NCBI GenBank assembly: GCA_035591015.1
Contig: JAXIUW010022230.1
Coordinates: 1-64,000 of the forward strand
From: Cephalothrix simula
Taxonomy: Eukaryota; Nemertea; Palaeonemertea; Archinemertea; Cephalotrichidae
Direction of reading: 5' to 3'
DNA: 64,000 nt
Below the pieces are notes generated by a model. It was not told where the DNA came from. It did not search any database and saw only the letters and a list, made by a program, of their open reading frames with translations. Made by a program: the position numbers and the translations under genes. This document shows, in pieces, positions 43,488 to 52,437 of the stretch (within the stretch, counting starts at the first letter, position 1; every line of letters starts with the position of its first letter).

Positions 43488-45494
43488 CTATTGGTTGCTA
43501 TCTATAAGGGGGATGATGCTGCTACCTTCATAAGAATAAAGCTGACCTTCACCTAAAACTTGGCCGTTACTTCTAAAGCTGGTAACGCCGCTTATGCCTT
43601 GATGCGGCTTCATCGTATGCAGTTCTGAAGCCATGACTAAACGGCTTATTTGATAGCCTTGGCGGCGAAGTATATTGCGCAATATTTGCAGCGTATCGTA
43701 GGCTAATGCCGTGTAATTGCTAGGCATTTGGTATTGATAGCGATAGCCATAAAGGTGATGATGCAAATCTCTAAAACCTTCAACGTCTAGGTTGGGTTGG
43801 CCTATGTTATAACGGTCAACAAAAATAGAGCCGTCAAGGCGATTTTCAGCAGCAATTAGCATAGTATAGCTATTCCAATTGCGAGTACCTAAGATGAGAG
43901 TATCTTCAGCACCAACCGTAGCTGGATAGGGCGATATTAGTCTTATGTCTTGCTCGCCGTTAATACCAATGGGCATAAAGATAGCATCAAAATTAATAAC
44001 CGGTTCATTTTCTTCAGAATCCAAGGCTGTGCTGGCATTGGGGTCAAGACCGGTTATCTCTTTGAAAATTGAGTCAAAATCTGTTCCAGAGCGCCTATTA
44101 TTCCAAGGTTTATAACTGGCAGCATTTACAATTTGTCCGCCCTGATTGTTGACTTCTTCCCAAAACAAGTCACGCATTAGTAAGCCATAAGAATTTTGTG
44201 GATATATAATTACAAAGTTTTGTGCGTGGGCATAATCCATAGCATAGGCAATTAAAGTTTTAATTTCAAAGGCATAGCCCATATTGTTTTTGAATACAAA
44301 AAACGAATCGTCTTTAATATTCAGCGATACAGACAAAGAAATTAAAGGAATTTCAAGTTGCTCCGCAGTGGTGGCAGCAGCCTGTGACTCGCCTAAAGCT
44401 ACTGGTCCAATTATGGCTAATACGTGCTCTTCTAACGCAAGCTCTCGCACATAATCTTGAGCTAGTTTTGGGTCATTCTTGGTGTCACGAATAACCAATT
44501 GAATATTTTCTGGATAAGGTATTTCTGCATACTCGGTTTGCTGAAAATCAATTTGAAGCAGACTATTTTTATCATCACGCTGAATGACCATGCGCAAGCC
44601 ATCTAAAATATCCTGCGACAATTGATTAAGAAGGCTGCTTTTGCTGCCTAAGGGTAATAGCACTCCAATTTTATAAGGCACTACACTGGCCTGCTCTTTT
44701 ACTAATAAATTAATATCATCATACATTTTGAGAGCAATTGGATTATCAAGATAGCTATAGCGACTAATGCTGCTAAGGTCTAAAACAGCTTGATTGATAC
44801 TTCCAGCGGCGATTTGAGCCTGAACGAGTAGCAGGGACTTAAGGTCTTCCAACCAATCTAAATCTTGATGAGTGTCTAAGAGCTTGGTCAAGGCTTCGGC
44901 ATCGGTTACTTGCTTGAGGGCATTGATTATCTCAACCGATGTGCTGCTTTGAATACTATAAGGAGTGCTTAATTCTTCAAGCAATACGGCTGCCGTTTGC
45001 AAAGGGTGGCCTTGGCTATAAGCACTTTTGGCCTGCATCCTGAGTAGGTCACTCAGCTGCCAATCTTCAAGGTCAGAATAATAGATGCGCTGGTTTTCTA
45101 GCTCAACTTCAATGGGTTTTCTTTGTTCGTACAACGCTTTATTGAAGTAATAAAAGGCCTTGGCTACTTGAGGATGTTCGTTATCATTCAGTAATAACTC
45201 TTGAGAGGCTTCTTCTAAAAGTGGCCAGTTAGCTGCTGTATAAAGTTTTTCAATAAGTTCAAAATCAGTTATTCTTTTTTGCGGAGCAGTCAATACCGAT
45301 AGCACTATATCAAGATCACTCGTGGCCTGTTCATCTTGGTTGATAGAGCTCTCAACACCATCAGCAATGCCGCTGCCGAAAGAGCCCTCCAGCTCAGTAG
45401 TGCTTAATGCGCTCTGCCCGTGAACATGAGTGCTTATTCCAATATAAGATATACTGCAAACTACGATAATTATTGATAAAACTTTGCTGAACAT
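43488..45494 (-). CDS. Penicillin-binding protein activator (LppC/LpoA-like)
   Basis: A 668-aa periplasmic protein. It has a signal peptide (about 1-26), an N-terminal TPR-like helical region (about 55-270), and from about 285 a type 1 periplasmic-binding fold (YKIGVLLPLGSKSSLL, LAIIGPVALGESQAAA, NFVIIYPQNSYG). LpoA-family proteins activate a peptidoglycan synthase from the outer membrane. No lipobox cysteine is evident here, so it may be soluble. It starts 9 bp after the SurA-like gene, in an envelope operon. Confidence 0.75.
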   Translation of the reverse strand: MFSKVLSIIIVVCSISYIGISTHVHGQSALSTTELEGSFGSGIADGVESSINQDEQATSDLDIVLSVLTAPQKRITDFELIEKLYTAANWPLLEEASQELLLNDNEHPQVAKAFYYFNKALYEQRKPIEVELENQRIYYSDLEDWQLSDLLRMQAKSAYSQGHPLQTAAVLLEELSTPYSIQSSTSVEIINALKQVTDAEALTKLLDTHQDLDWLEDLKSLLLVQAQIAAGSINQAVLDLSSISRYSYLDNPIALKMYDDINLLVKEQASVVPYKIGVLLPLGSKSSLLNQLSQDILDGLRMVIQRDDKNSLLQIDFQQTEYAEIPYPENIQLVIRDTKNDPKLAQDYVRELALEEHVLAIIGPVALGESQAAATTAEQLEIPLISLSVSLNIKDDSFFVFKNNMGYAFEIKTLIAYAMDYAHAQNFVIIYPQNSYGLLMRDLFWEEVNNQGGQIVNAASYKPWNNRRSGTDFDSIFKEITGLDPNASTALDSEENEPVINFDAIFMPIGINGEQDIRLISPYPATVGAEDTLILGTRNWNSYTMLIAAENRLDGSIFVDRYNIGQPNLDVEGFRDLHHHLYGYRYQYQMPSNYTALAYDTLQILRNILRRQGYQISRLVMASELHTMKPHQGISGVTSFRSNGQVLGEGQLYSYEGSSIIPLIDSNQ

Positions 45495-45503
45495 TAAATG
45501 TTA

Positions 45504-46535
45504 TTAGTTGATAATTCGTATATAGGCTTTGTCACGCAATTTTTCCATGTACTTAATGCGTTCTGCTTCAAATTTTTTATCATGAAGGCGAGTTTCAAAA
45601 GTAATGTATTCACTTGGTGATAGCTGATTACAATTTATTGAATTAGGCGATTTTTGCTGTTCGTAAACCTTCACTATGTGATAACCCAGTGGCGTTGAAA
45701 AATAATCGCTGATTTCACCTATTTTTGTAGCAAAAGCCACGGCTTCAAATTCAGGATAAAGGCTGCCTTTCTTAATATAGCCAAGTATACCGCGGGTGTT
45801 TTTGGCTTGCGGGTCGCTTGAGCGCAGAATGGCCATTTCTTCAAAATCGGCACCTTCTTTAAGCATATTTTGGATTTCTTTGATTTTTTCTTCGGCTTGA
45901 GGCTCTTGATGGAATATAACAATATGGCCTACCTTTAGCTCGCTTTCTCCGCCATCAGCTTGGCACTCTTGAATAATTTCGCTGGGGCGAACTACTATTC
46001 TGCTCATAACCTCACGTTGCAATACAGCCTGCCTCAGCATTCCATCGCTAATTATTTTGCGGAGTTGATCATCGCTATAGACATTACGAATATTTGGCGA
46101 ACTTTTGAGGATTTGCTTAATGCGTTCATCAATTCTATCTTCGGGAATACTGATTTTAAGAATTTTGCCCTGATTTTGTAGCAACAAGCCGTCAATAATA
46201 GCGTTTGTGGTTGTTTTAGCAACTACAGCCTTGTCTTCAATACTGATTGCATTTTGCTGCAATTCAAGCTGTTGACGCTCTAATTCAAATTCACGCCACG
46301 TAATGCTTTCAGTGTCTACTACAATGTAAATTCGGTCAACTTCTTCGGCAGCCATAGAAATTTTTGTCGAAAATACCATCATGAGTGCTACTGAAAATGC
46401 CAAGTAAAGCACTGCTAATCTCTGCGGTATTGCTCGGAGAACTGCCGATAGAAATGTTCGCAGACTAATTAGGTCGCAAATTATATTTTTTGGTCTGGTT
46501 GAATTAAATAGCGTTCGCAAATAGATCATACTCAA
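45504..46535 (-). CDS. SurA-like periplasmic peptidyl-prolyl isomerase
   Basis: A chaperone/PPIase likely to assist outer-membrane protein folding. The 343-aa protein has a membrane or signal segment at about 40-62, a SurA N-terminal helical domain, and a single parvulin domain (about 205-295: LKVGHIVIFHQ, GADFEEMAILRSSDP, LGYIKKGSLYPEFE, STPLGYHIVKV). E. coli SurA has two parvulin domains. The N-terminal 35 residues before the signal segment may mean a later true start. It is second gene of a three-gene envelope operon. Confidence 0.82.
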   Translation of the reverse strand: MSMIYLRTLFNSTRPKNIICDLISLRTFLSAVLRAIPQRLAVLYLAFSVALMMVFSTKISMAAEEVDRIYIVVDTESITWREFELERQQLELQQNAISIEDKAVVAKTTTNAIIDGLLLQNQGKILKISIPEDRIDERIKQILKSSPNIRNVYSDDQLRKIISDGMLRQAVLQREVMSRIVVRPSEIIQECQADGGESELKVGHIVIFHQEPQAEEKIKEIQNMLKEGADFEEMAILRSSDPQAKNTRGILGYIKKGSLYPEFEAVAFATKIGEISDYFSTPLGYHIVKVYEQQKSPNSINCNQLSPSEYITFETRLHDKKFEAERIKYMEKLRDKAYIRIIN

Positions 46536-46567
46536 TAATAAATAGATTGTGTTTTAGCTGATGCAAG

Positions 46568-47353
46568 TTAATGTAGTTGGTTTTGTTGAATAATTGATTC
46601 TAACATGCCGTTACTGGGCGTGGTTATAACCTCAAAGTCAGAAACTATGCTTTGTTTGAAGAGCATTCCATTTTTATAAAAGCTGGTAACTAATGGAAAG
46701 TAGAATTCTTCTCCAGAGTTTCCAGAAACCATAAAATCAGAGAAAACCATCTCTATATCGGCTGGAATCTGTATGTGGATGCGAATTGGTAAGTCTCGCT
46801 GACGATCAATCCACAAAGCGCCTACGCCTTTTTCAGTGATTTTGTAGTCAATCAAACCTTTGTAACTTTTAGCAATTTCACGATACTGTGGCTCAAATCC
46901 CCAATGTTCTAAAGCACGTTCAAAGCCTTCTTCATCGCCATCAATAAAAAATAGATATGGATGCAGAATATCCCACTCTGAAAACAGGCTTGTTTTATGA
47001 ATAGGTTCTCTCATTGAAACATCTTGATAATAAATGCTTTTGATTTGATCGTCAGCATCTTTGGTTTCTATGAATAAATAGTGCTGCTTGCCCCAATAAA
47101 TGGTCTGCTTATAGCTGAGTTGAGCTTCTGGCAGCGCATCTTCAATTAATTCGGTATCATTTCTACGGCTAATTGCGTTATCTGCTTGAATATAAACCCT
47201 ATTGATTACTTCCATTTTGAACTGCTCAACCTTAGCAGTGGGTCGCAAAATTGATTGAATGCTCTGCTCAACATCATTGGCTAAGGTTAAAGCTGGGCTT
47301 AGTATTGAGGCTAGTGCAATGAACCCGTTGATTATGATTGTCTGATAGGTCAT
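46568..47353 (-). CDS. Exported protein of unknown function
   Basis: This 261-aa protein has a cleavable signal peptide (about 1-25, ending LTLAND) and a beta-rich body with FKMEVINRVYIQ and WGKQHYLFIETKD. Its layout weakly resembles LolA/outer-membrane lipoprotein-sorting proteins, but I cannot confirm the family. It is the first gene of an operon with the SurA-like and PBP-activator genes, 32 bp apart, so an envelope role is likely. It is divergent from hemC, with 82 bp between. Confidence 0.6.
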   Translation of the reverse strand: MTYQTIIINGFIALASILSPALTLANDVEQSIQSILRPTAKVEQFKMEVINRVYIQADNAISRRNDTELIEDALPEAQLSYKQTIYWGKQHYLFIETKDADDQIKSIYYQDVSMREPIHKTSLFSEWDILHPYLFFIDGDEEGFERALEHWGFEPQYREIAKSYKGLIDYKITEKGVGALWIDRQRDLPIRIHIQIPADIEMVFSDFMVSGNSGEEFYFPLVTSFYKNGMLFKQSIVSDFEVITTPSNGMLESIIQQNQLH

Positions 47354-47435
47354 GATGATAACGATTGCAGCAGTATTAAATGCATATATTGCCCTTGTAA
47401 TCGTTTTATTGTAGACCTTTTGCTTTAAATTTTAC

Positions 47436-48374
47436 ATGCTTTATCGTGTTGCAAGCCGCGATAGCTTGCTGGCTTTGCATCAAACCGAGTTGATTATTGC
47501 TAAACTGCAACGCATTAATCCCCAGGATACTTTTGAAATAGTCCCTCTAAAAACTACTGGTGATATTCGTGCGGATGACAGTATAGAAACTCTCCTGAAA
47601 GAGGGTGAGTTGGGTATTTTTAACACACAGTTACAGCAAGCGGTTCTTGACCGTAAAGTTAGCTTGGCCACCGCCTGCTACAAAGATGTTGAGACGCAGC
47701 ATAATCCAGCACTACAGATAGTTGCTATTGGCGAGCGTGAAGATTATCGTGATGTGCTAATCAGTCGCAACGGACAGTCTATAGCTAAACTTCCAGCGCA
47801 GGCTGTGGTTGGAACCAGCAGCTTACGCCGCAAAAGTCAGCTGCTAAGACTAAGACCCGACTTAGAAATAAGACCTCTGCGTGGCAATCTACAGCGCAGA
47901 CTGAAAATGCTTGCCGATGGTTACGATGCAATCATTCTTGCAGCCGCCGGTTTGATTAGGCTAGGATTAAGTCAAAGTGTTAGCCAGTGGTTCTCAGCTG
48001 ATGAGATCATGCCCGCCCCCGGACAAGGCGCACTGGTTTGTCAATGCTTGGCAAGTGATCATAACTTAGTAAAGTTATTGCAGAAATTAGAAGAGAACTC
48101 CAGCAATATTTGTTTGAACTTAGAGAGAATGATTATGGTCAATCTTAATGGCGGCTGTCTTAGTCCGCTGGGGGTTTTAGTTGAGCAGCAGAACTACGGC
48201 TACAGCATTAAGGCTACGCTATGCTCACTAGATGGAACTGAACGCATCAGCCATACTAAAGCCCTATCAATTAGCACCGAAAATCATTCAGAATTAACCA
48301 AAATTGCCGCAGAGTTTTGCGCTGAACTACGCCAAAAAGATACCACTAAATTGATTGATAGCATGCGTTTGTAG
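47436..48374 (+). CDS. hemC: Porphobilinogen deaminase (atypical active-site motifs)
   Basis: Condenses four porphobilinogens to hydroxymethylbilane in heme synthesis. The 312-aa protein retains YRVASRDSLLALHQ, GTSSLRRKSQ, LRGNLQRRL, PAPGQGAL and the dipyrromethane cysteine in NGGCLSPLG (C241). Two usually near-invariant blocks differ. AVHSxKDVP reads ATACYKDVE (catalytic D84 kept, His80, Ser81 and Pro86 changed). GKGLFxKELE reads ELGIFNTQLQ. The assignment is secure by overall pattern; activity is probable but not assured. hemA, B and D are not nearby. Confidence 0.88.
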   Translation: MLYRVASRDSLLALHQTELIIAKLQRINPQDTFEIVPLKTTGDIRADDSIETLLKEGELGIFNTQLQQAVLDRKVSLATACYKDVETQHNPALQIVAIGEREDYRDVLISRNGQSIAKLPAQAVVGTSSLRRKSQLLRLRPDLEIRPLRGNLQRRLKMLADGYDAIILAAAGLIRLGLSQSVSQWFSADEIMPAPGQGALVCQCLASDHNLVKLLQKLEENSSNICLNLERMIMVNLNGGCLSPLGVLVEQQNYGYSIKATLCSLDGTERISHTKALSISTENHSELTKIAAEFCAELRQKDTTKLIDSMRL

Positions 48375-48913
48375 AAAACCTGCAGACATAGATATTATTT
48401 GATTAGCTGTCTAATTGGTTGCCTGATTAGTGGCTTAATAATTAAGTACTTCGTATTAAGCATAGTATTAACCATCATATTAAATACTATGCAAGATGTT
48501 GTGCGCAATTTGATGATTTTTTGTGTTCATTGCCGTGTTAGAAAACCTTGGTTGATAGCACCCTAACTAATATTATCTTGAATAATACCGCTGTTAGCCA
48601 GAGTAGTATTCTTAAACTCTTCTAAGCAAATAAAATATTTAGTAAAACTAGTTGCTATTAGGTAGTTCTATGTCAAAGATGGTCTAGATTTTAATATTTC
48701 CTAACATATTTCAAAATGGTGTTACCTTAGAAATTTCTTGTGTATCGTTGCCTGCATCTAGTTTATTTGCCAAAGAAATTACAGAAAAGAGCATACCTAA
48801 ATCTAGGTTGGCTCTGTTAAAATGTTAATATTCATTGAACTTGCATTGACAATATACTAATGGTAGCAAAGGTGTTACCATTATTTTTTCGTATTTGATT
48901 AATTGTGATGTAA
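48375..48913. other. 539-bp gap between hemC and the TRAP binding protein
   Basis: There is no gene. Four 12-bp units lie at 48411-48458 (GATTAGCTGTCT, AATTGGTTGCCT, GATTAGTGGCTT, AATAATTAAGTA). They are followed by a perfect 10-bp inverted repeat GCATAGTATT/AATACTATGC with a 13-base loop (48460-48492), which has no T-tract. The 9-mer GGTGTTACC occurs at 48718-48726 and again in the operator-like palindrome at 48858. Confidence 0.65.
48858..48883. promoter_or_regulatory. Operator-like inverted repeat upstream of the TRAP gene
   Basis: Arms TAATGGTAGCA and TGTTACCATTA match at 10 of 11 positions around a 4-base centre. The palindrome begins at the end of a TATACT (48853-48858) that could serve as a -10, and ends 30 bp before the ATG, where a repressor would block transcription. 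The arm length fits LacI/GntR-type sites; no regulator gene is adjacent. Confidence 0.45.
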
Positions 48914-50017
48914 ATGCCTAAGTCTTCAAAAATTAGTCGTCGCAAGGCGTTAGCCACTTTAGGTGGTGGTCTGGGGGCTGGTTTGCTGACGGGCTGCTTT
49001 GAAAGTAGTCAGCCTCAGACTCGCCAACGGTATAATTGGCGAGTGATGAGTTCTTTTGATAATTCCGATCAGGTAATTTGGCCGGCTTTGTTAGGCGCTT
49101 TTGATGATATTCATACCATCAGTGATGGCGAATTACAGATTGAAATCATTGAAAAACCAACCAATAATAATCTGCTTTCTGCTGTGCAAGAAGGCCAAGC
49201 CGAAGCGATTATAGATTTTCCCTTCACCAAAGCTAAAGATATACCCGGTAGCGAGTTTATAACAGCCGTTCCCTTTGGGATGACTGCCGACCAAAGCAAT
49301 GCATGGCTATATGCTGGTAATGGTCTTAGATTATGGCGTGAGCTTTATGCGAAAGCCGGCTTGATGGTTTTTCCAATTGGTAATACTGGTTTACAATCTG
49401 GAGAGTGGCATATTAAGCCCGTGAACAGCGTTCAGGACTTTGCTGAACTCACTGTATCATCTTCAGGAATGGCTGCGCAGATTTTGTACGGAATCGGAGC
49501 TACTACAGTTGACTTAGAGTTATTTGAGATTGCTCAATCTTTGAGCGAAGAAATAGTAGATGCGGCTCAGATTTCTATACTAACTGAAGATCAGCGGCTT
49601 AATCTGTATCAATATGCTAAGCATTTTTACTTTCCCGGCTGGCAAACACCTTCAGCAACTCTAGAGCTGAGTATTAGTATGGAATCTTGGCAAAATCTAC
49701 CATTGCGATTACAGCGTTTAGTGGCTCAAGTTGCTGGAAATCTTAATGTTAATATTTTATCAGGCTCACGACTTAAAAGCCAAAGCATATTGCGCCGCCT
49801 TGAATTACAGAATGTAGTTATCGGTGCCTTGCCTAATTCGGTTATTGCTGATTTGGCAAAGTCAGCCAAGAATATAGTTCCTAATATTTCTAGTCAGAAT
49901 CCTGATGCACAACGTATATATACTGATTATTCTAGTTTTCAGGCTGATTCTAATCGGTATTATCTTGCTGCCGATTACAGCTATGGAAAGTTATTGGCTG
50001 CAGCTGGGTTAATCTAG
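48914..50017 (+). CDS. DctP-family TRAP solute-binding protein, Tat-exported lipoprotein
   Basis: Binds an organic acid or similar ligand for TRAP transport. The 367-aa protein starts with a twin-arginine motif (SRRKALAT), a short hydrophobic core and a lipobox LTGC (Cys27 or so), so it is probably exported folded and lipid-anchored. The body follows DctP: YNWRVMSSFDN, GELQIEIIEK, GQAEAIIDFPF and WHIKPVNSVQDF. The membrane subunits DctQ and DctM are absent from the neighbourhood, making this an orphan binding protein. Confidence 0.82.
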   Translation: MPKSSKISRRKALATLGGGLGAGLLTGCFESSQPQTRQRYNWRVMSSFDNSDQVIWPALLGAFDDIHTISDGELQIEIIEKPTNNNLLSAVQEGQAEAIIDFPFTKAKDIPGSEFITAVPFGMTADQSNAWLYAGNGLRLWRELYAKAGLMVFPIGNTGLQSGEWHIKPVNSVQDFAELTVSSSGMAAQILYGIGATTVDLELFEIAQSLSEEIVDAAQISILTEDQRLNLYQYAKHFYFPGWQTPSATLELSISMESWQNLPLRLQRLVAQVAGNLNVNILSGSRLKSQSILRRLELQNVVIGALPNSVIADLAKSAKNIVPNISSQNPDAQRIYTDYSSFQADSNRYYLAADYSYGKLLAAAGLI

Positions 50018-50110
50018 TTAGCAATTGTACGCTGCGGGCATCTTAATGTGGCAATAAAATTATGGCATTTGATTTAATTCTATACTCTGTATCTAAACTA
50101 AGGGGGTGTT

Positions 50111-50629
50111 ATGCACGCTAGATTAATACTTGCAGTACTGCTGATGTTATCGTTTAGTGGTGGCTCGGCCATGGCGAATTCTGATGAAGAACGCGTCAAG
50201 CAGATTCTGTCACATATACATGGTTTTCCTAAAGAAGAACTAGATAAATTAGGAATAAATATTGATAACGTTCTGCGTAGTTTGATAATTAAAGATATCT
50301 TCACGGTGCGTAGCATTGAAGCCTTGAGTTATTACCCAACAGCTGAAAACCTAGACTTTATCATGCGCAGATTGGCAGTAAGTGGGCCAGAACAAATTAA
50401 GGCATTTCTAAGAACCCTTGATACTTTTTATACAAAGTATAAAGACAAAGTACTAGATTTAATCAGAAAATATATTGGTGACCCAGATTTAGGAGTGCGT
50501 TTTGCCGTAGTTTCTCTGGCCGATAAACTAGGTGCTGATAGCGATATACAAGAAATTCTAAAACAACACCTTGCCGTAGAAAGAGACTCTGAGCTAAGAG
50601 AAGAAATCAGAACACTGCTAAAAAAATAG
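50111..50629 (+). CDS. Small exported helical (HEAT-like) protein
   Basis: A 172-aa protein with a signal peptide (about 1-22, ending SAMAN), then an all-helical body in which YIGDPDLGVRFAVVSLADKLG and similar blocks resemble HEAT repeats. It is probably a periplasmic scaffold; function unknown. It follows the TRAP gene by 93 bp, with GGGGGT-type purine-rich sequence just before the ATG. Confidence 0.65.
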   Translation: MHARLILAVLLMLSFSGGSAMANSDEERVKQILSHIHGFPKEELDKLGINIDNVLRSLIIKDIFTVRSIEALSYYPTAENLDFIMRRLAVSGPEQIKAFLRTLDTFYTKYKDKVLDLIRKYIGDPDLGVRFAVVSLADKLGADSDIQEILKQHLAVERDSELREEIRTLLKK

Positions 50630-50891
50630 TAAAAACAATATTCAAGCATAAATAGCTAATTCTATTGAATTAATACACCTTCAAGCTCAAGCAAGTATTA
50701 TTCGGTTTATGTATTGATTTATGCTGGCAAGTACATTTTTGGTGATATTATCAGTGCATTACAATAAAATCTATTAATTAGCGTACAGTGTTCACTATGA
50801 GATGCTTGGTATAAAGAATGTTAAAGGCCGCGGTGGCTTCATATTTAGTAAGATTGTATTGCTAAGAAATACCATATAAAAGGTGATTTTT

Positions 50892-52160
50892 TTGATTAAA
50901 GAAGGTTTTGCAACAGAAACTGAAAATGAATCTAATGCTACCTGCAATAGCATCTATCAATCACGGGGAGTATCAGCAGATAAAGCCGATGTTCATAGGA
51001 GTATTGAGCGAGTTGATAAGGGTTTGTTTCCCGGTGCGTTCTGTAAAATAATTCCCGATGTGCTCGGAGATAGCTTAGAGCATTGCTCAATCATGCACTG
51101 CGATGGTGCTGGCAGTAAGGCAATAATCGCCTATCTATACTATCGTGAAACCGGCGATGCATCAGTCTTTCGGGGTATTGCACAGGATTCACTGGTCATG
51201 AATACTGATGATTTGCTTGCAGTTGGTGCTTGCGGTCCCTATGTTTTGTCAAATTCAATTGCTCGCAATGCGTATTATATTCCTTCAGAAGTCCTCAAAG
51301 AGATTATTAGCGGGTACGAAGAACAAATTGAACAGTTCGCTAAGTGGGGCATAGAGATTATAACCTGTGGCGGTGAAACTTCTGATATGGGTGACACCGT
51401 GCGTACAGTACTCATTGATTCGACTATCAGCACCCGATTACGCCGTGATGCCGTTATAGATGCTGCACAAATCAAACCTCCGGCGGTAATCGTGGGCTTA
51501 GCCAGCAGTGGTCAAGCTAACTATGAAAAATATTATAATAGCGGTATTGGCAGTAATGGACTAACTGCGGCTCGGCATGACTTGCTTTCTGCTGATTACA
51601 AACAAGAATATCCTGAAGTCGTAGACCCCAGTTTAGAGCAATCCCTGGCCTATCGTGGTCCGTACCACCTGAAACAGTCATTTAACGATATAATTCATCA
51701 CGAGCTAGACGCTAAACTAGAAAAGCAAGCATCAATCAACCTTGGGCAAGCCTTGCTATCACCCACCCGTAGTTATGCACCGGTCATTGAGGCGGCATTA
51801 AAATTGGGTGGCATACAGGCTATTTTTCATTGTACCGGAGGTGGACAAACCAAGTGCATTAACTTTGGACGTGGCCTTCATTATGTAAAAAATAACCTTT
51901 TCTCTACGCCACCCATATTTAACCTGATCCAAAAGTTAAGCCGGGCCAGCAGCAAAGAAATGTATCAAGTATTCAACATGGGGCATCGTATGGAGGTGGT
52001 TTGTGCTGAAAAAACCGCCGAACAAATTTGCTCATTAGCCAAAGATTTTGGAATAGCAGCACAAGTCATAGGCCACGTAGAGGCCAATCAAAACCCAAAC
52101 CAAAACACCGTAACCATCCGCACCCAAAAAGATGAGCTAAGCTACTCAAAGGGCTTTTGA
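50892..52160 (+). CDS. purM: AIR synthase of the Bacteroidota-type (PurM family)
   Basis: Cyclises FGAM to AIR with ATP in purine synthesis. The 422-aa protein is longer than the usual 345. The N-terminal YQSRGVSADKADVHRSI, VDKGLFPGAFCKIIPD and IMHCDGAGSKA, with DSLVMNTDDLL and TCGGETSDMGD, follow the distinct PurM clade common in Bacteroidota. A TTG at 50892 is preferred as start because AAAGGTGA lies 5 bases upstream; a GTG at 50883 is in frame but overlaps that site. It stands alone, far from purDE. Confidence 0.85.
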   Translation: MIKEGFATETENESNATCNSIYQSRGVSADKADVHRSIERVDKGLFPGAFCKIIPDVLGDSLEHCSIMHCDGAGSKAIIAYLYYRETGDASVFRGIAQDSLVMNTDDLLAVGACGPYVLSNSIARNAYYIPSEVLKEIISGYEEQIEQFAKWGIEIITCGGETSDMGDTVRTVLIDSTISTRLRRDAVIDAAQIKPPAVIVGLASSGQANYEKYYNSGIGSNGLTAARHDLLSADYKQEYPEVVDPSLEQSLAYRGPYHLKQSFNDIIHHELDAKLEKQASINLGQALLSPTRSYAPVIEAALKLGGIQAIFHCTGGGQTKCINFGRGLHYVKNNLFSTPPIFNLIQKLSRASSKEMYQVFNMGHRMEVVCAEKTAEQICSLAKDFGIAAQVIGHVEANQNPNQNTVTIRTQKDELSYSKGF

Positions 52161-52437
52161 GAGTTTCCTAGCGTACAGTACTTATGCATACCTCATACAA
52201 AAAGGTATTGTGGTGTCTGTGCTACGCAATATTAGCCAACTTAAGCCATGTTATGCAAAGCAAAACGCTTCTACTCAAGTAAGTGCAGAATACAGTTGAG
52301 AATATCACTGCTTCAAAAAGCCATATTCATAAACTTTAGGCTGTATTTTTTTGGCTAATAGATCAAATGTTCTATATCTAATTTGCTACGTAGATTCGTT
52401 ATCTTTAAGCTAATACACCCACTAGCTGGCAAAAGCC

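Noticed and set aside
48460-48492. Rho-independent terminator after hemC
   Set aside because: The 10-bp stem is perfect but the loop is 13 bases, AT-rich, and no T-tract follows.
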